Assembly: GCA_002292945.1 (NCBI GenBank)
Contig: DBCG01000021.1
Coordinates: 1 to 5,906 of the forward strand
Origin: Proteobacteria bacterium UBA964
GTDB taxonomy: Bacteria; Pseudomonadota; Gammaproteobacteria; Steroidobacterales; Steroidobacteraceae
Reading direction: 5' to 3'
DNA length: 5,906 nt
A program made the translations under genes and the position numbers. The notes beneath the pieces are model-generated. The model was not told the DNA's origin, did not search any database, and was given only the letters and a program-made list of their open reading frames with translations. This document shows, one piece after another, positions 1-5,906 of this stretch (position 1 is its first letter; every line of letters starts with the position of its first letter).

Positions 1-900
1 TGGCGCGCTCTGCAGGCCTTGCTCGCCGATCCTGTGCAGCCGCCGATCGTGCGGGCGACGGCGCTCGAGTTGGCGGCGCGATATCCGAGCGCTGCCGCCG
101 ACGCCGCGCTGCGTGCAGCCCTCGATGACGCCGATGATCTCGTGCGTCATGTGGCGGTCTCGCGGCATGAGGGCGCGCCGGCCGAGGCGCGCGCAGCCCT
201 GCTCGCGCCGCGCTTACGCGATCGCGTGCGCGCCGTACGCATCGAGACCGCGCGTCTGCTGATGCCGGTTTCAGGAAGTCTCACAGGCGCCGATCGGGCT
301 GCGTTCGACGTGGCGCTCGCCGAGTATGTGGCTGCATTGCGGCATGATCTCAGCCGTCCGGAGTCGCAGCTCAATCTCGGCAACCTGTTGCTGCAGCGTG
401 GCGAGTCGCAGGCGGCCGAGGCGGCGTTCCGCAAGTCGCTCAGCATCGAGCCGCGCTTCGTGCCTGCGGCGGCGAACCTTGCCGACCTGCTGCGTGGCCG
501 GGGCGATGAGATCGGTGCGGAACGCGTGCTGCGCGACAGCTTGCGTGCGCTCGGGTCGGTCGCGGCCGCTGCGCCGTTGCGTGAGTCGTTGGGCCTCGCC
601 TTGGTGCGTCAGGGGCGAAAACCCGAGGCCTTGGCGGAGTTCGAAGCGGCCGTGCGTGCCGCGCCGGATCTCCCCCGCTATGCCTATCTGCATGCGCTCG
701 CGCTCGATGACGCCGGTCGACGACCCGAGGCCATCAAGACGCTGGCTGCGGGGGCGGAACGCGCACCTGACCGCGATCTGCTGCTGACGCTCGCCATGTT
801 CCGAAGCGAGGGCGGTGATGAGGCGGGCGCGCGTGCGGCGCTCGCCCGTTGGTATGCGATCAACCCCGACGACCCGGCGCTCGCGAACCTGCCGCGTTGA
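1..900 (+). CDS. HEAT-like/TPR repeat protein, C-terminal part (5' end outside window)
   Basis: The frame is open from base 1 (reading WRALQALLADP) to the TGA at 898-900, so the window holds the last 299 residues of a longer protein. The TTG at 19 is an internal Leu and not a credible start. Counting from the first window codon, residues 1 to about 93 are alternating Ala/Leu/Arg-rich helices with HEAT-like features, such as ATALELAARYP and DADDLVRHVAVS. Residues about 122-290 are tandem TPR units, including LNLGNLLLQRGESQAAEAAF, NLADLLRGRGDEIGAERVL, LGLALVRQGRKPEALAEFEAA and ALALDDAGRRPEAIKTL. Such repeats are protein-binding scaffolds. HEAT plus TPR tails of this kind occur in proteobacterial multiheme c-type cytochrome proteins, so a heme domain upstream is possible. 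That is inference, because no CXXCH motif lies in the visible part. The gene ends 23 bases before tadA and could be co-transcribed with it. Presence of repeats is solid; the function is unknown. Confidence 0.85.
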   Translation, partial: WRALQALLADPVQPPIVRATALELAARYPSAAADAALRAALDDADDLVRHVAVSRHEGAPAEARAALLAPRLRDRVRAVRIETARLLMPVSGSLTGADRAAFDVALAEYVAALRHDLSRPESQLNLGNLLLQRGESQAAEAAFRKSLSIEPRFVPAAANLADLLRGRGDEIGAERVLRDSLRALGSVAAAAPLRESLGLALVRQGRKPEALAEFEAAVRAAPDLPRYAYLHALALDDAGRRPEAIKTLAAGAERAPDRDLLLTLAMFRSEGGDEAGARAALARWYAINPDDPALANLPR

Positions 901-923
901 GTCTGCGTTACCCTTGAGGGGCC

Positions 924-1415
924 ATGCCGACCCCACCCCCCACCGACATCGACCATATGCGCCGCGCGATCGCGCTCGCGCGGACGGCGGCGGCGGCCGG
1001 CGAGGTGCCGGTCGGCGCAGTCTTGGTGCGGGGCAGCGAAGTCCTGGGCGAGGGCGCCAACTGCCCGATCGGTGAGCACGACCCGACCGCCCACGCCGAG
1101 ATCCGTGCACTGCGCGCCGCCGGCGCACAGGTCGGCGACTATCGGTTGCCGGGCACCACGCTCTACGTGACGCTCGAGCCCTGCATCATGTGCGCGTCTG
1201 CGTTGATCCACGCCCGGATCTCTCGGGTGGTGTTCGGCGCCTGGGACCCGAAGGCGGGGGCGGCGGGCAGCATCGTCGATGTATTCGGCATCGGGCAGTT
1301 GAACCACCGTGTGGATGTGTTCGGCGGCGTATTGGCGGAGGAGTGCGGCTCGCTGCTGTCTGATTTCTTCCGGCTTCGCCGGTCGATGCTTCCGGAGCGG
1401 GGCCGGGCAGGGTAG
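924..1415 (+). CDS. tadA: tRNA-specific adenosine deaminase TadA
   Basis: This 163-residue protein is the usual TadA length. TadA deaminates adenosine 34 to inosine in the anticodon of tRNA-Arg(ACG), as a cytosolic zinc-dependent homodimer. The cytidine-deaminase fold signature is complete. HAEI places zinc ligand His57 and proton-shuttle Glu59, and EPCIMC gives zinc ligands Cys87 and Cys90, the same numbering as in E. coli TadA. The N-terminal EVPVGAVLV strand, the DPTAHAEI block, Asn46 and the C-terminal ECGSLLSDFFRLRR helix all match the family. At positions 45 and 47 there is Ala and Cys where E. coli has Trp and Arg; this loop varies among homologues. The ATG at 924 is chosen because it gives the full N-terminal helix. 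A GAGGGG run at 916-921 lies very close to it. The Met at residue 12 (base 957) is an alternative start, but it would remove most of the leader before the first helix. The TAG stop overlaps the -10 hexamer of the downstream tRNA promoter. Confidence 0.97.
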   Translation: MPTPPPTDIDHMRRAIALARTAAAAGEVPVGAVLVRGSEVLGEGANCPIGEHDPTAHAEIRALRAAGAQVGDYRLPGTTLYVTLEPCIMCASALIHARISRVVFGAWDPKAGAAGSIVDVFGIGQLNHRVDVFGGVLAEECGSLLSDFFRLRRSMLPERGRAG

Positions 1416-1424
1416 AATACCCGG
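1390..1424 (+). promoter_or_regulatory. probable sigma-70 promoter of tRNA-Ser
   Basis: TAGAAT at 1413-1418 is a good -10 hexamer (5 of 6 to TATAAT) and lies 10 bases before the mature tRNA 5' end. A weak -35 candidate, TTCCGG at 1390-1395, sits 17 bases upstream. The bases just after the -10 (ACCCGG, 1419-1424) form a GC-rich discriminator, as is common at stringently controlled stable-RNA promoters. Transcription would start near 1424-1426, giving a very short 5' leader for RNase P to remove. The -10 overlaps the tadA stop codon and the -35 lies inside tadA. The -10 and its spacing are seen directly; the regulation is inferred. Confidence 0.6.
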
Positions 1425-1430
1425 CTCCGG
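1392..1430. repeat. imperfect inverted repeat around the tRNA promoter -10
   Basis: CCGGAG (1392-1397) and CCGGG (1403-1407) on the left are the reverse complement of CCCGG (1420-1424) and CTCCGG (1425-1430) on the right. The left arm carries five extra bases (1398-1402) between its halves. The inner match alone is GCCGGG (1402-1407) with CCCGGC (1420-1425), and the 12-base centre holds the TAGAAT -10. No T-run follows, so it does not look like an intrinsic terminator. In GC-rich DNA this could be coincidence. Confidence 0.4.
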
Positions 1431-1521
1431 AGAGGTACCGAAGTGGTCATAACGGCGCCGACTCGAAATCGGATGGTCGGTTAATCCCGGCACGTGAGTT
1501 CGAATCTCACCCTCTCCGCCA
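1429..1521 (+). tRNA. tRNA-Ser(CGA)
   Basis: The 93-base class II tRNA folds completely. The acceptor stem GGAGAGG (1429-1435) pairs with CCTCTCC (1511-1517), followed by discriminator G1518 and an encoded CCA (1519-1521). The D stem is CCG (1438-1440) with CGG (1453-1455), and the loop contains the invariant GG. The anticodon loop CTCGAAA (1462-1468) carries anticodon CGA at 1464-1466, which reads UCG. The long variable arm typical of tRNA-Ser is GTCGG (1476-1480) paired with CCGGC (1487-1491). The T arm is GTGAG, TTCGAAT, CTCAC (1494-1510). The top pair of the anticodon stem (positions 27 and 43, bases G1457 and A1473) is a G-A mismatch. There is no T-run after the CCA, so transcription may continue into the next gene. 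Confidence 0.97.
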
Positions 1522-1544
1522 TCTTCCCACCCCACGCTGATCCC

Positions 1545-1886
1545 ATGGCCTCGAAGAACATCTACAAGGTCGTCTTCGTCAACCAAGGCAAGGTCTACGA
1601 GATCTACGCCCGGAGGGTAGGCCAAGGCGAGTTGTTCGGCTTCATCGAGGTCGAGCAGCTGGTGTTCGGCGAGCGTTCGAGCGTGGTGCTCGATCCGTCC
1701 GAGGAACGCATCAAGTCCGAGTTCGCGGGCGTCAAGCGCAGCTTCCTGCCGATGCACTCGGTGCTGCGCATCGACGAGGTGCCCCAACAAGGCGTGAGCA
1801 AGATCACGGCTTGGGAAGGCGGCAACATCACCCAGTTCCCCGGTCCTCTCTACACGCCGCCTGCGGGCGACGCTTCGAAGAAATAG
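1545..1886 (+). CDS. DUF1820 family protein
   Basis: This is a 113-residue soluble protein with no signal peptide or membrane segment. I recognise it as DUF1820 from the N-terminal block IYKVVFVNQGKVYEIYARRV (residues 6-25), then GFIEVEQLVFGER (32-44), VLDPSEERIKSEFAGVKRSF (48-67) and IPMH-like LPMHSVLRIDEV (68-79). The C-terminal tail is Pro/Gly-rich and ends in basic residues. No enzymatic function is established for the family that I know of, and no catalytic motif is evident. The ATG at 1545 is chosen because the conserved block begins a few residues later. An in-frame GTG at 1494 would start inside the tRNA T arm and is rejected. The 23 bases between the tRNA and the ATG are C-rich and contain no recognisable Shine-Dalgarno sequence. 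purL starts 12 bases after the stop, so the two are probably one operon. Confidence 0.9.
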   Translation: MASKNIYKVVFVNQGKVYEIYARRVGQGELFGFIEVEQLVFGERSSVVLDPSEERIKSEFAGVKRSFLPMHSVLRIDEVPQQGVSKITAWEGGNITQFPGPLYTPPAGDASKK

Positions 1887-1898
1887 GCCCGGCAGCCC

Positions 1899-4800
1899 AT
1901 GCTCGCGATCCGCGGGTCCGCCGCACTGTCACCCTTCCGGATCGCCAAGCTCCTCGAGCGCTTGCGGGTGCCGTTCCCCGGCATCACGGCGCTCGAGGCG
2001 ACATTCGTCCACTTCGTCGACCTCGACCGCGACCTCACCGCCGAGGAGCGCATGCGCCTCGATGCGTTGCTGACCTATGGGCCGCGCGAGTCGGGCGCCG
2101 CTGAGGCGAGCGCTGCGGGCGGCGAGGGCGTCGCCCTGTGGGTCGTACCGCGCCCCGGCACCATCTCGCCCTGGGCGAGCAAGGCCACCGACATCGCACA
2201 GGTCTGCGGTCTCGCGCCGGTGCGGCGCATCGAGCGTGGCATCGAGTACCGGCTGCGTCAGGCGGATGGCCGCCGCGACGGCGGAGCTGACGACGCAGGC
2301 GGTTCCGCGCTGACGAAGATCGCCACCGTGGCCGCGCTGCTGCACGACCGAATGACCGAGGCGGTGCTGACCTCGCCGGAGGAGGCGCAGGCCCTCTTCG
2401 CCAGAGAGACCGCACGGCCGCTGCGTCGCATATCTTTGGCCGCCGGTCGTGAGGCTTTGATCCGCGCCGATGCCGAACTCGGTCTTGCCTTGTCGGCCGA
2501 CGAGATCGACTACCTGCTCGCCGCCTACCGCGAGCTCGACAGGGATCCGACCGATGTCGAGTTGATGATGTTCGCGCAGGCCAATTCCGAGCACTGCCGC
2601 CACAAGATCTTCAACGCGGACTGGATCATCGATGGCGAGCGCCAGCTGAAGTCGCTGTTCGCCATGATCCGCAACACCCATGCTCGCGCACCGCAGGGTG
2701 TCCTGAGCGCCTACCGCGACAATGCGTCGGTGATCGAGGGCAGCGCCGGCCAGCGCTGGTTCCCGGACCCCGCGACGGGCGTCTACGGCGCGCACGCCGA
2801 ACCCATCGACATCCTCATGAAGGTGGAGACCCACAACCACCCGACCGCCATCTCGCCGTTCCCGGGCGCTTCGACCGGATCCGGCGGCGAGATCCGTGAC
2901 GAGGGTGCCACCGGCATCGGCGCCAAGCCGAAGGCCGGACTCGTCGGGTTCTCGGTCTCGCATCTGCGTATCCCGGGCTTCGCGCAGCCGTGGGAGACCG
3001 CGCCTGGCGTCGCCGACCTCGGCAAGCCGGGACGCATCGCCTCGGCGCTCGACATCATGCTCGACGGCCCGATCGGTGCCGCAGCCTTCAACAACGAATT
3101 CGGACGCCCCTCGATCTGCGGCTATTTCCGCACGCTGGAAGTGCAGGCACCGGGCGATCCAGCAGGTCGCGCGCGTGGATACCACAAGCCGATCATGATC
3201 GCGGGCGGCATGGGCAACGTGCGCCGCGACCATGTCGAGAAGCGCGATTGCCCGCCGGGCGCGAAGATCGTCGTGCTGGGCGGTCCCTCCATGCTCATCG
3301 GTCTGGGTGGCGGTGCGGCGTCATCGGTCGGTGCGGGCACCTCGTCCGCCGATCTCGATTTCGCGTCCGTGCAGCGCGGCAACCCCGAGATGCAGCGTCG
3401 CGCACAGGAGGTCATCGACCGCTGCTGGGAGCAGGGCGAGGCCAACCCGATCCTCCTCATCCACGATGTCGGCGCGGGCGGGCTCTCGAACGCCGTGCCG
3501 GAGGCGGTCGCACACAGCGGTCGCGGGGCCGTCATCGATCTGCGGGCCATCCTCAACGACGAGCCCGGCATGTCGCCGATGGAGCTCTGGTGCAACGAGT
3601 CGCAGGAGCGCTATGTGCTCGTGGTGGCGGCGGCGGCCGTCGATGGCTTCGCGGCCCTCTGCGCCCGCGAGCGCTGTCCGTTCGCCGTCATCGGCACGCT
3701 CACGGACGACGGTCGCTTGCTGGTGCGCGATCCGCAGCTCGGCGACACGCCGGTCGACATGCCCATCGAGGTGCTGCTCGGCAAGGCGCCGCGCATGACC
3801 CGTGATGTGAAGCGTCTCGCACCGGCGACCCAGACCTTCGACACGGCGGGTCTCGATGCGAGCGAGGCGCTGCGGCGCGTGCTGCGTTTCCCGGCAGTCG
3901 CCGACAAGACCTTCCTCGTCACCATCGGCGACCGCACGGTCGGCGGCATGATCTCCCGCGACCAGATGGTGGGCCCGTGGCAGGTGCCGGTGGCGGACTG
4001 CGGCGTGACCACGGCCGACTATTTCGGGCACGCCGGTGAGGCGATGGCCATGGGCGAACGCACGCCGGTCGCGCTGCTCGACCCGCCGGCTGCGGCTCGG
4101 CTCGCGGTGGCCGAGGCCATCACGAACATCTTGGCCGCCGATGTCCGCGCACTCGGCGATGTACGACTCTCCGCCAACTGGATGGCGGCCTGCGGTGAAC
4201 CGGGCGAGGACGCGGCGCTCTTCGCCGCGGTCAAGGCCGTGGGCGAGGAACTCTGCCCCGCGCTCGGCATCGCCATCCCCGTGGGCAAGGATTCTTTGTC
4301 GATGCGCACCGCGTGGCGGGACGGCGACGCGGCGGACGGTGCGCCGAAGTCCGTCGTCGCGCCCGTGTCGCTCATCGTCTCGGCGTTCGCGCCGGTCGGC
4401 GATGTACGGCGTTCATGGATCCCGCAGTTGCGCGCCGACGCGGGCGACACCGTGCTGGTTTTGGTCGACCTCGCGCGTGGGCGCGATCGCCTCGGCGGTT
4501 CGGTGTTGGCGCAGACCGGCGGCCTGCTCGGCGGCGCGCCGGGTGTGGAGCCGCCCGATCTCGACGAGCCGGCGCTGCTCAAGGGACTCGCCGCAGCGCT
4601 CGTGCAGCTGCGTGACGAGGGCAGGGTGCTCGCCTACCACGACCGCTCGGATGGCGGTCTCGCGGTGACGCTGCTCGAGATGGCCTTCGCCGGCCACTGC
4701 GGACTCGAGGTGAACCTCGCGGGCGCGAAAGGGGATGGCCTCGCCGCGCTCTTCGCCGAGGAGCCGGGCGTGGTGTTGCAGGTCCGTGCGGTGGACGCCC

Positions 4801-5900
4801 CGCATGTGCTCGGTGTGCTCGATACCCACGGCGTACAGCGCTGCAGCGCCGTCATCGGTCGGCCGCTCATCGGCTCGGACCGCATCCGTCTCAACGCCGG
4901 CCGCGCGCGCATCGACGAGTCCTGGGAAGCGCTCAAGCGCGAGTGGTCCGAGACCACGTTCCGCATGCGCGAGCTGCGTGACGATCCCGGGTGCGCACGC
5001 GAGGAGTTCGCGGCGGCGACCGCGTTCGATGCGCCACCCCTCGTCGTCGATCTGGCCTTCGATACGCGCGAGGACATCGCTGCGCCTTTCATCGCGCGCG
5101 GCGCGCGCCCGCGCATCGCGGTGCTGCGCGAGCAGGGCGTCAACAGCCAAACCGAGATGGCGGCGGTGTTCCACCTTGCAGGTTTCGAGGCGCATGACCT
5201 GCACATGACCGACCTCATCGCCGGGCGCACCTCACTCGAGGGCTTCCACGGGCTCGTCGCCTGCGGCGGCTTCTCCTACGGCGATGTGCTCGGGGCGGGC
5301 GAGGGCTGGGCGAAGTCGATCCTCTTCAATGCGCGACTGCGCGAGATGTTCGCGGCGCATTTCGCGCGCAGCGATGCGTTCGCGCTCGGTGTCTGCAACG
5401 GTTGCCAGATGATGGCGCAGCTCGCGCCGATCATCCCGGGTGCGGCCCACTGGCCGCGCTTCGTGCGCAACCGTGTCGAGCAGTTCGAGGGGCGTCTCTC
5501 TTTGGTCGAGGTGCTGCCGTCGCCCTCGGTGCTGCTCGCCGGCATGGCGGGGTCTGTGTTGCCGATCGTGGTGTCGCACGGCGAGGGCCGGGCGGAGTTC
5601 CGCGATGCCGCGCAGCAGGCGGCCTGCAGCACGTCTGGGACGGTCGGTCTGCGCTATGTCGAGCGCAAGGGTGTCGTCGCCGCCCGTTACCCGGCAAATC
5701 CAAATGGTTCACCGGACGGTCTTGCCGCGCTCTGCAACCTCGACGGGCGCGTGACCCTCGCCATGCCCCATCCCGAACGCGTGTTCCGCGACGCGCAGCT
5801 CTCCTGGCGTCCGGATCCAGCCTCTGCTGCGGGCGCTGGTGCGGGCGAGTACAGTGGTTGGATGCGCATGTTCCGAAACGCCAGGGCCTGGCTCGGATGA
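1899..5900 (+). CDS. purL: phosphoribosylformylglycinamidine synthase (FGAM synthase), large fused form
   Basis: PurL converts FGAR, ATP and glutamine to FGAM, ADP, phosphate and glutamate in the cytosol, the fourth step of de novo purine synthesis. The 1333-residue chain is the fused proteobacterial type (about 1295 in E. coli). The N-terminal PurS-like domain (1 to about 115) opens with RGSAALSPFRIAKLLERL, which supports this start, and contains PRPGTISPWASKATDIAQVCG. The synthetase core (about 216-1060) has ANSEHCRHKIFNADW (HCRH at 232-235), VETHNHPTAISPFPGA (from 309), GGPSMLIGLGGGAASS (from 461), GAGGLSNA (from 525), NNEFGRP and DQMVGPWQVPVADC. The class I glutaminase domain (about 1071-1333) keeps GGFSYGDVLGAGEGWAKS, the nucleophile Cys1166 in GVCNGC, and His1291 and Glu1293 in MPHPERVF. 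Relative to E. coli there are short Gly/Ala/Asp-rich insertions near residues 65-80, 120-137 and 1312-1322. No PurR-like operator and no clear Shine-Dalgarno sequence are visible in the 12 bases upstream. Complete and apparently functional. Confidence 0.99.
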   Translation: MLAIRGSAALSPFRIAKLLERLRVPFPGITALEATFVHFVDLDRDLTAEERMRLDALLTYGPRESGAAEASAAGGEGVALWVVPRPGTISPWASKATDIAQVCGLAPVRRIERGIEYRLRQADGRRDGGADDAGGSALTKIATVAALLHDRMTEAVLTSPEEAQALFARETARPLRRISLAAGREALIRADAELGLALSADEIDYLLAAYRELDRDPTDVELMMFAQANSEHCRHKIFNADWIIDGERQLKSLFAMIRNTHARAPQGVLSAYRDNASVIEGSAGQRWFPDPATGVYGAHAEPIDILMKVETHNHPTAISPFPGASTGSGGEIRDEGATGIGAKPKAGLVGFSVSHLRIPGFAQPWETAPGVADLGKPGRIASALDIMLDGPIGAAAFNNEFGRPSICGYFRTLEVQAPGDPAGRARGYHKPIMIAGGMGNVRRDHVEKRDCPPGAKIVVLGGPSMLIGLGGGAASSVGAGTSSADLDFASVQRGNPEMQRRAQEVIDRCWEQGEANPILLIHDVGAGGLSNAVPEAVAHSGRGAVIDLRAILNDEPGMSPMELWCNESQERYVLVVAAAAVDGFAALCARERCPFAVIGTLTDDGRLLVRDPQLGDTPVDMPIEVLLGKAPRMTRDVKRLAPATQTFDTAGLDASEALRRVLRFPAVADKTFLVTIGDRTVGGMISRDQMVGPWQVPVADCGVTTADYFGHAGEAMAMGERTPVALLDPPAAARLAVAEAITNILAADVRALGDVRLSANWMAACGEPGEDAALFAAVKAVGEELCPALGIAIPVGKDSLSMRTAWRDGDAADGAPKSVVAPVSLIVSAFAPVGDVRRSWIPQLRADAGDTVLVLVDLARGRDRLGGSVLAQTGGLLGGAPGVEPPDLDEPALLKGLAAALVQLRDEGRVLAYHDRSDGGLAVTLLEMAFAGHCGLEVNLAGAKGDGLAALFAEEPGVVLQVRAVDAPHVLGVLDTHGVQRCSAVIGRPLIGSDRIRLNAGRARIDESWEALKREWSETTFRMRELRDDPGCAREEFAAATAFDAPPLVVDLAFDTREDIAAPFIARGARPRIAVLREQGVNSQTEMAAVFHLAGFEAHDLHMTDLIAGRTSLEGFHGLVACGGFSYGDVLGAGEGWAKSILFNARLREMFAAHFARSDAFALGVCNGCQMMAQLAPIIPGAAHWPRFVRNRVEQFEGRLSLVEVLPSPSVLLAGMAGSVLPIVVSHGEGRAEFRDAAQQAACSTSGTVGLRYVERKGVVAARYPANPNGSPDGLAALCNLDGRVTLAMPHPERVFRDAQLSWRPDPASAAGAGAGEYSGWMRMFRNARAWLG

Positions 5901-5906
5901 CCCCCG
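5897..5906 (+). CDS. possible start of a downstream gene (ATGA overlap with purL)
   Basis: An ATG at 5897-5899 overlaps the purL TGA stop at 5898-5900 and opens a frame reading Met-Thr-Pro before the window ends. An AGGG at 5883-5886 lies 10 bases upstream and could serve as a ribosome binding site. ATGA overlaps commonly mark translationally coupled genes, but only three codons are visible. The product cannot be named and the overlap may be chance. Confidence 0.25.

Noticed and set aside
1370..1382. CCGGC-TTC-GCCGG hairpin near the end of tadA as a terminator
   Set aside because: It has only five base pairs, no following T-run, and lies in codons of the conserved FFRLRR helix.
1510..1521. 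tRNA 3' end as an integration attachment site
   Set aside because: tRNA-Ser genes are common integration targets, but there is no integrase, no direct repeat of the 3' end and no foreign-looking DNA in the window.
1494..1544. GTG start at 1494 extending the DUF1820 protein by 17 residues
   Set aside because: The start codon lies inside the T arm of the tRNA and the extra residues encode the tRNA 3' end, whereas the family's conserved block begins just after the ATG at 1545.
684..1790. A 368-codon open frame on the - strand
   Set aside because: It runs antisense across the TPR gene, tadA, the whole tRNA and DUF1820, all strongly supported on the + strand. Its Arg/His/Ala-rich composition is typical of antisense frames in GC-rich DNA.
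1887..1898. PurR-type operator or purine riboswitch before purL
   Set aside because: The gap is only 12 bases and no PurR-like palindrome or aptamer-like structure is visible there or in the preceding tRNA-DUF1820 gap.
1929..3233. A 434-codon open frame on the - strand inside purL
   Set aside because: It lies entirely opposite conserved PurL coding sequence, and its product shows no recognisable domain. Stop codons are rare in antisense frames at this GC content.
2990..3805. A 271-codon + strand frame overlapping purL in another frame
   Set aside because: It is Arg/Gly/His-rich with no domain, inside the catalytic core of purL, so it is a shadow frame.

Overview
This window is a compact, GC-rich (roughly two-thirds G+C by eye) stretch of bacterial chromosome with every gene on the + strand and almost no intergenic DNA. 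The fused, single-chain purL of about 1300 codons is the form typical of gamma- and betaproteobacteria. The DUF1820 protein next to it is a family I associate mainly with gammaproteobacteria. Together with a CCA-encoding tRNA-Ser(CGA), these point to a high-GC gammaproteobacterium, but I cannot name a genus.

Layout: (1) 1-900, the 3' end of a gene for a HEAT-like plus TPR repeat protein that is cut by the left edge. (2) 924-1415, tadA, the tRNA adenosine deaminase that makes inosine at the wobble position. (3) 1429-1521, tRNA-Ser(CGA), with a probable promoter whose -10 hexamer overlaps the tadA stop codon. (4) 1545-1886, a small DUF1820 protein of unknown function. (5) 1899-5900, a complete purL (phosphoribosylformylglycinamidine synthase, purine biosynthesis step 4). 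(6) The last bases hold an ATGA overlap that may be the start of another gene. No gap exceeds 30 bases, so no long stretch is unexplained.

How the parts relate: tadA and the tRNA both serve translation, and purL serves purine synthesis. The tRNA, the DUF1820 gene and purL are spaced 23 and 12 bases apart with no terminator visible between them. A mixed tRNA-mRNA transcript starting at the tRNA promoter is therefore plausible. I see no convincing Shine-Dalgarno sequence before either the DUF1820 gene or purL.

This is an ordinary housekeeping region. I found no mobile element, CRISPR array, toxin-antitoxin pair, defence gene or obvious novel system. The findings are modest regulatory and structural observations.
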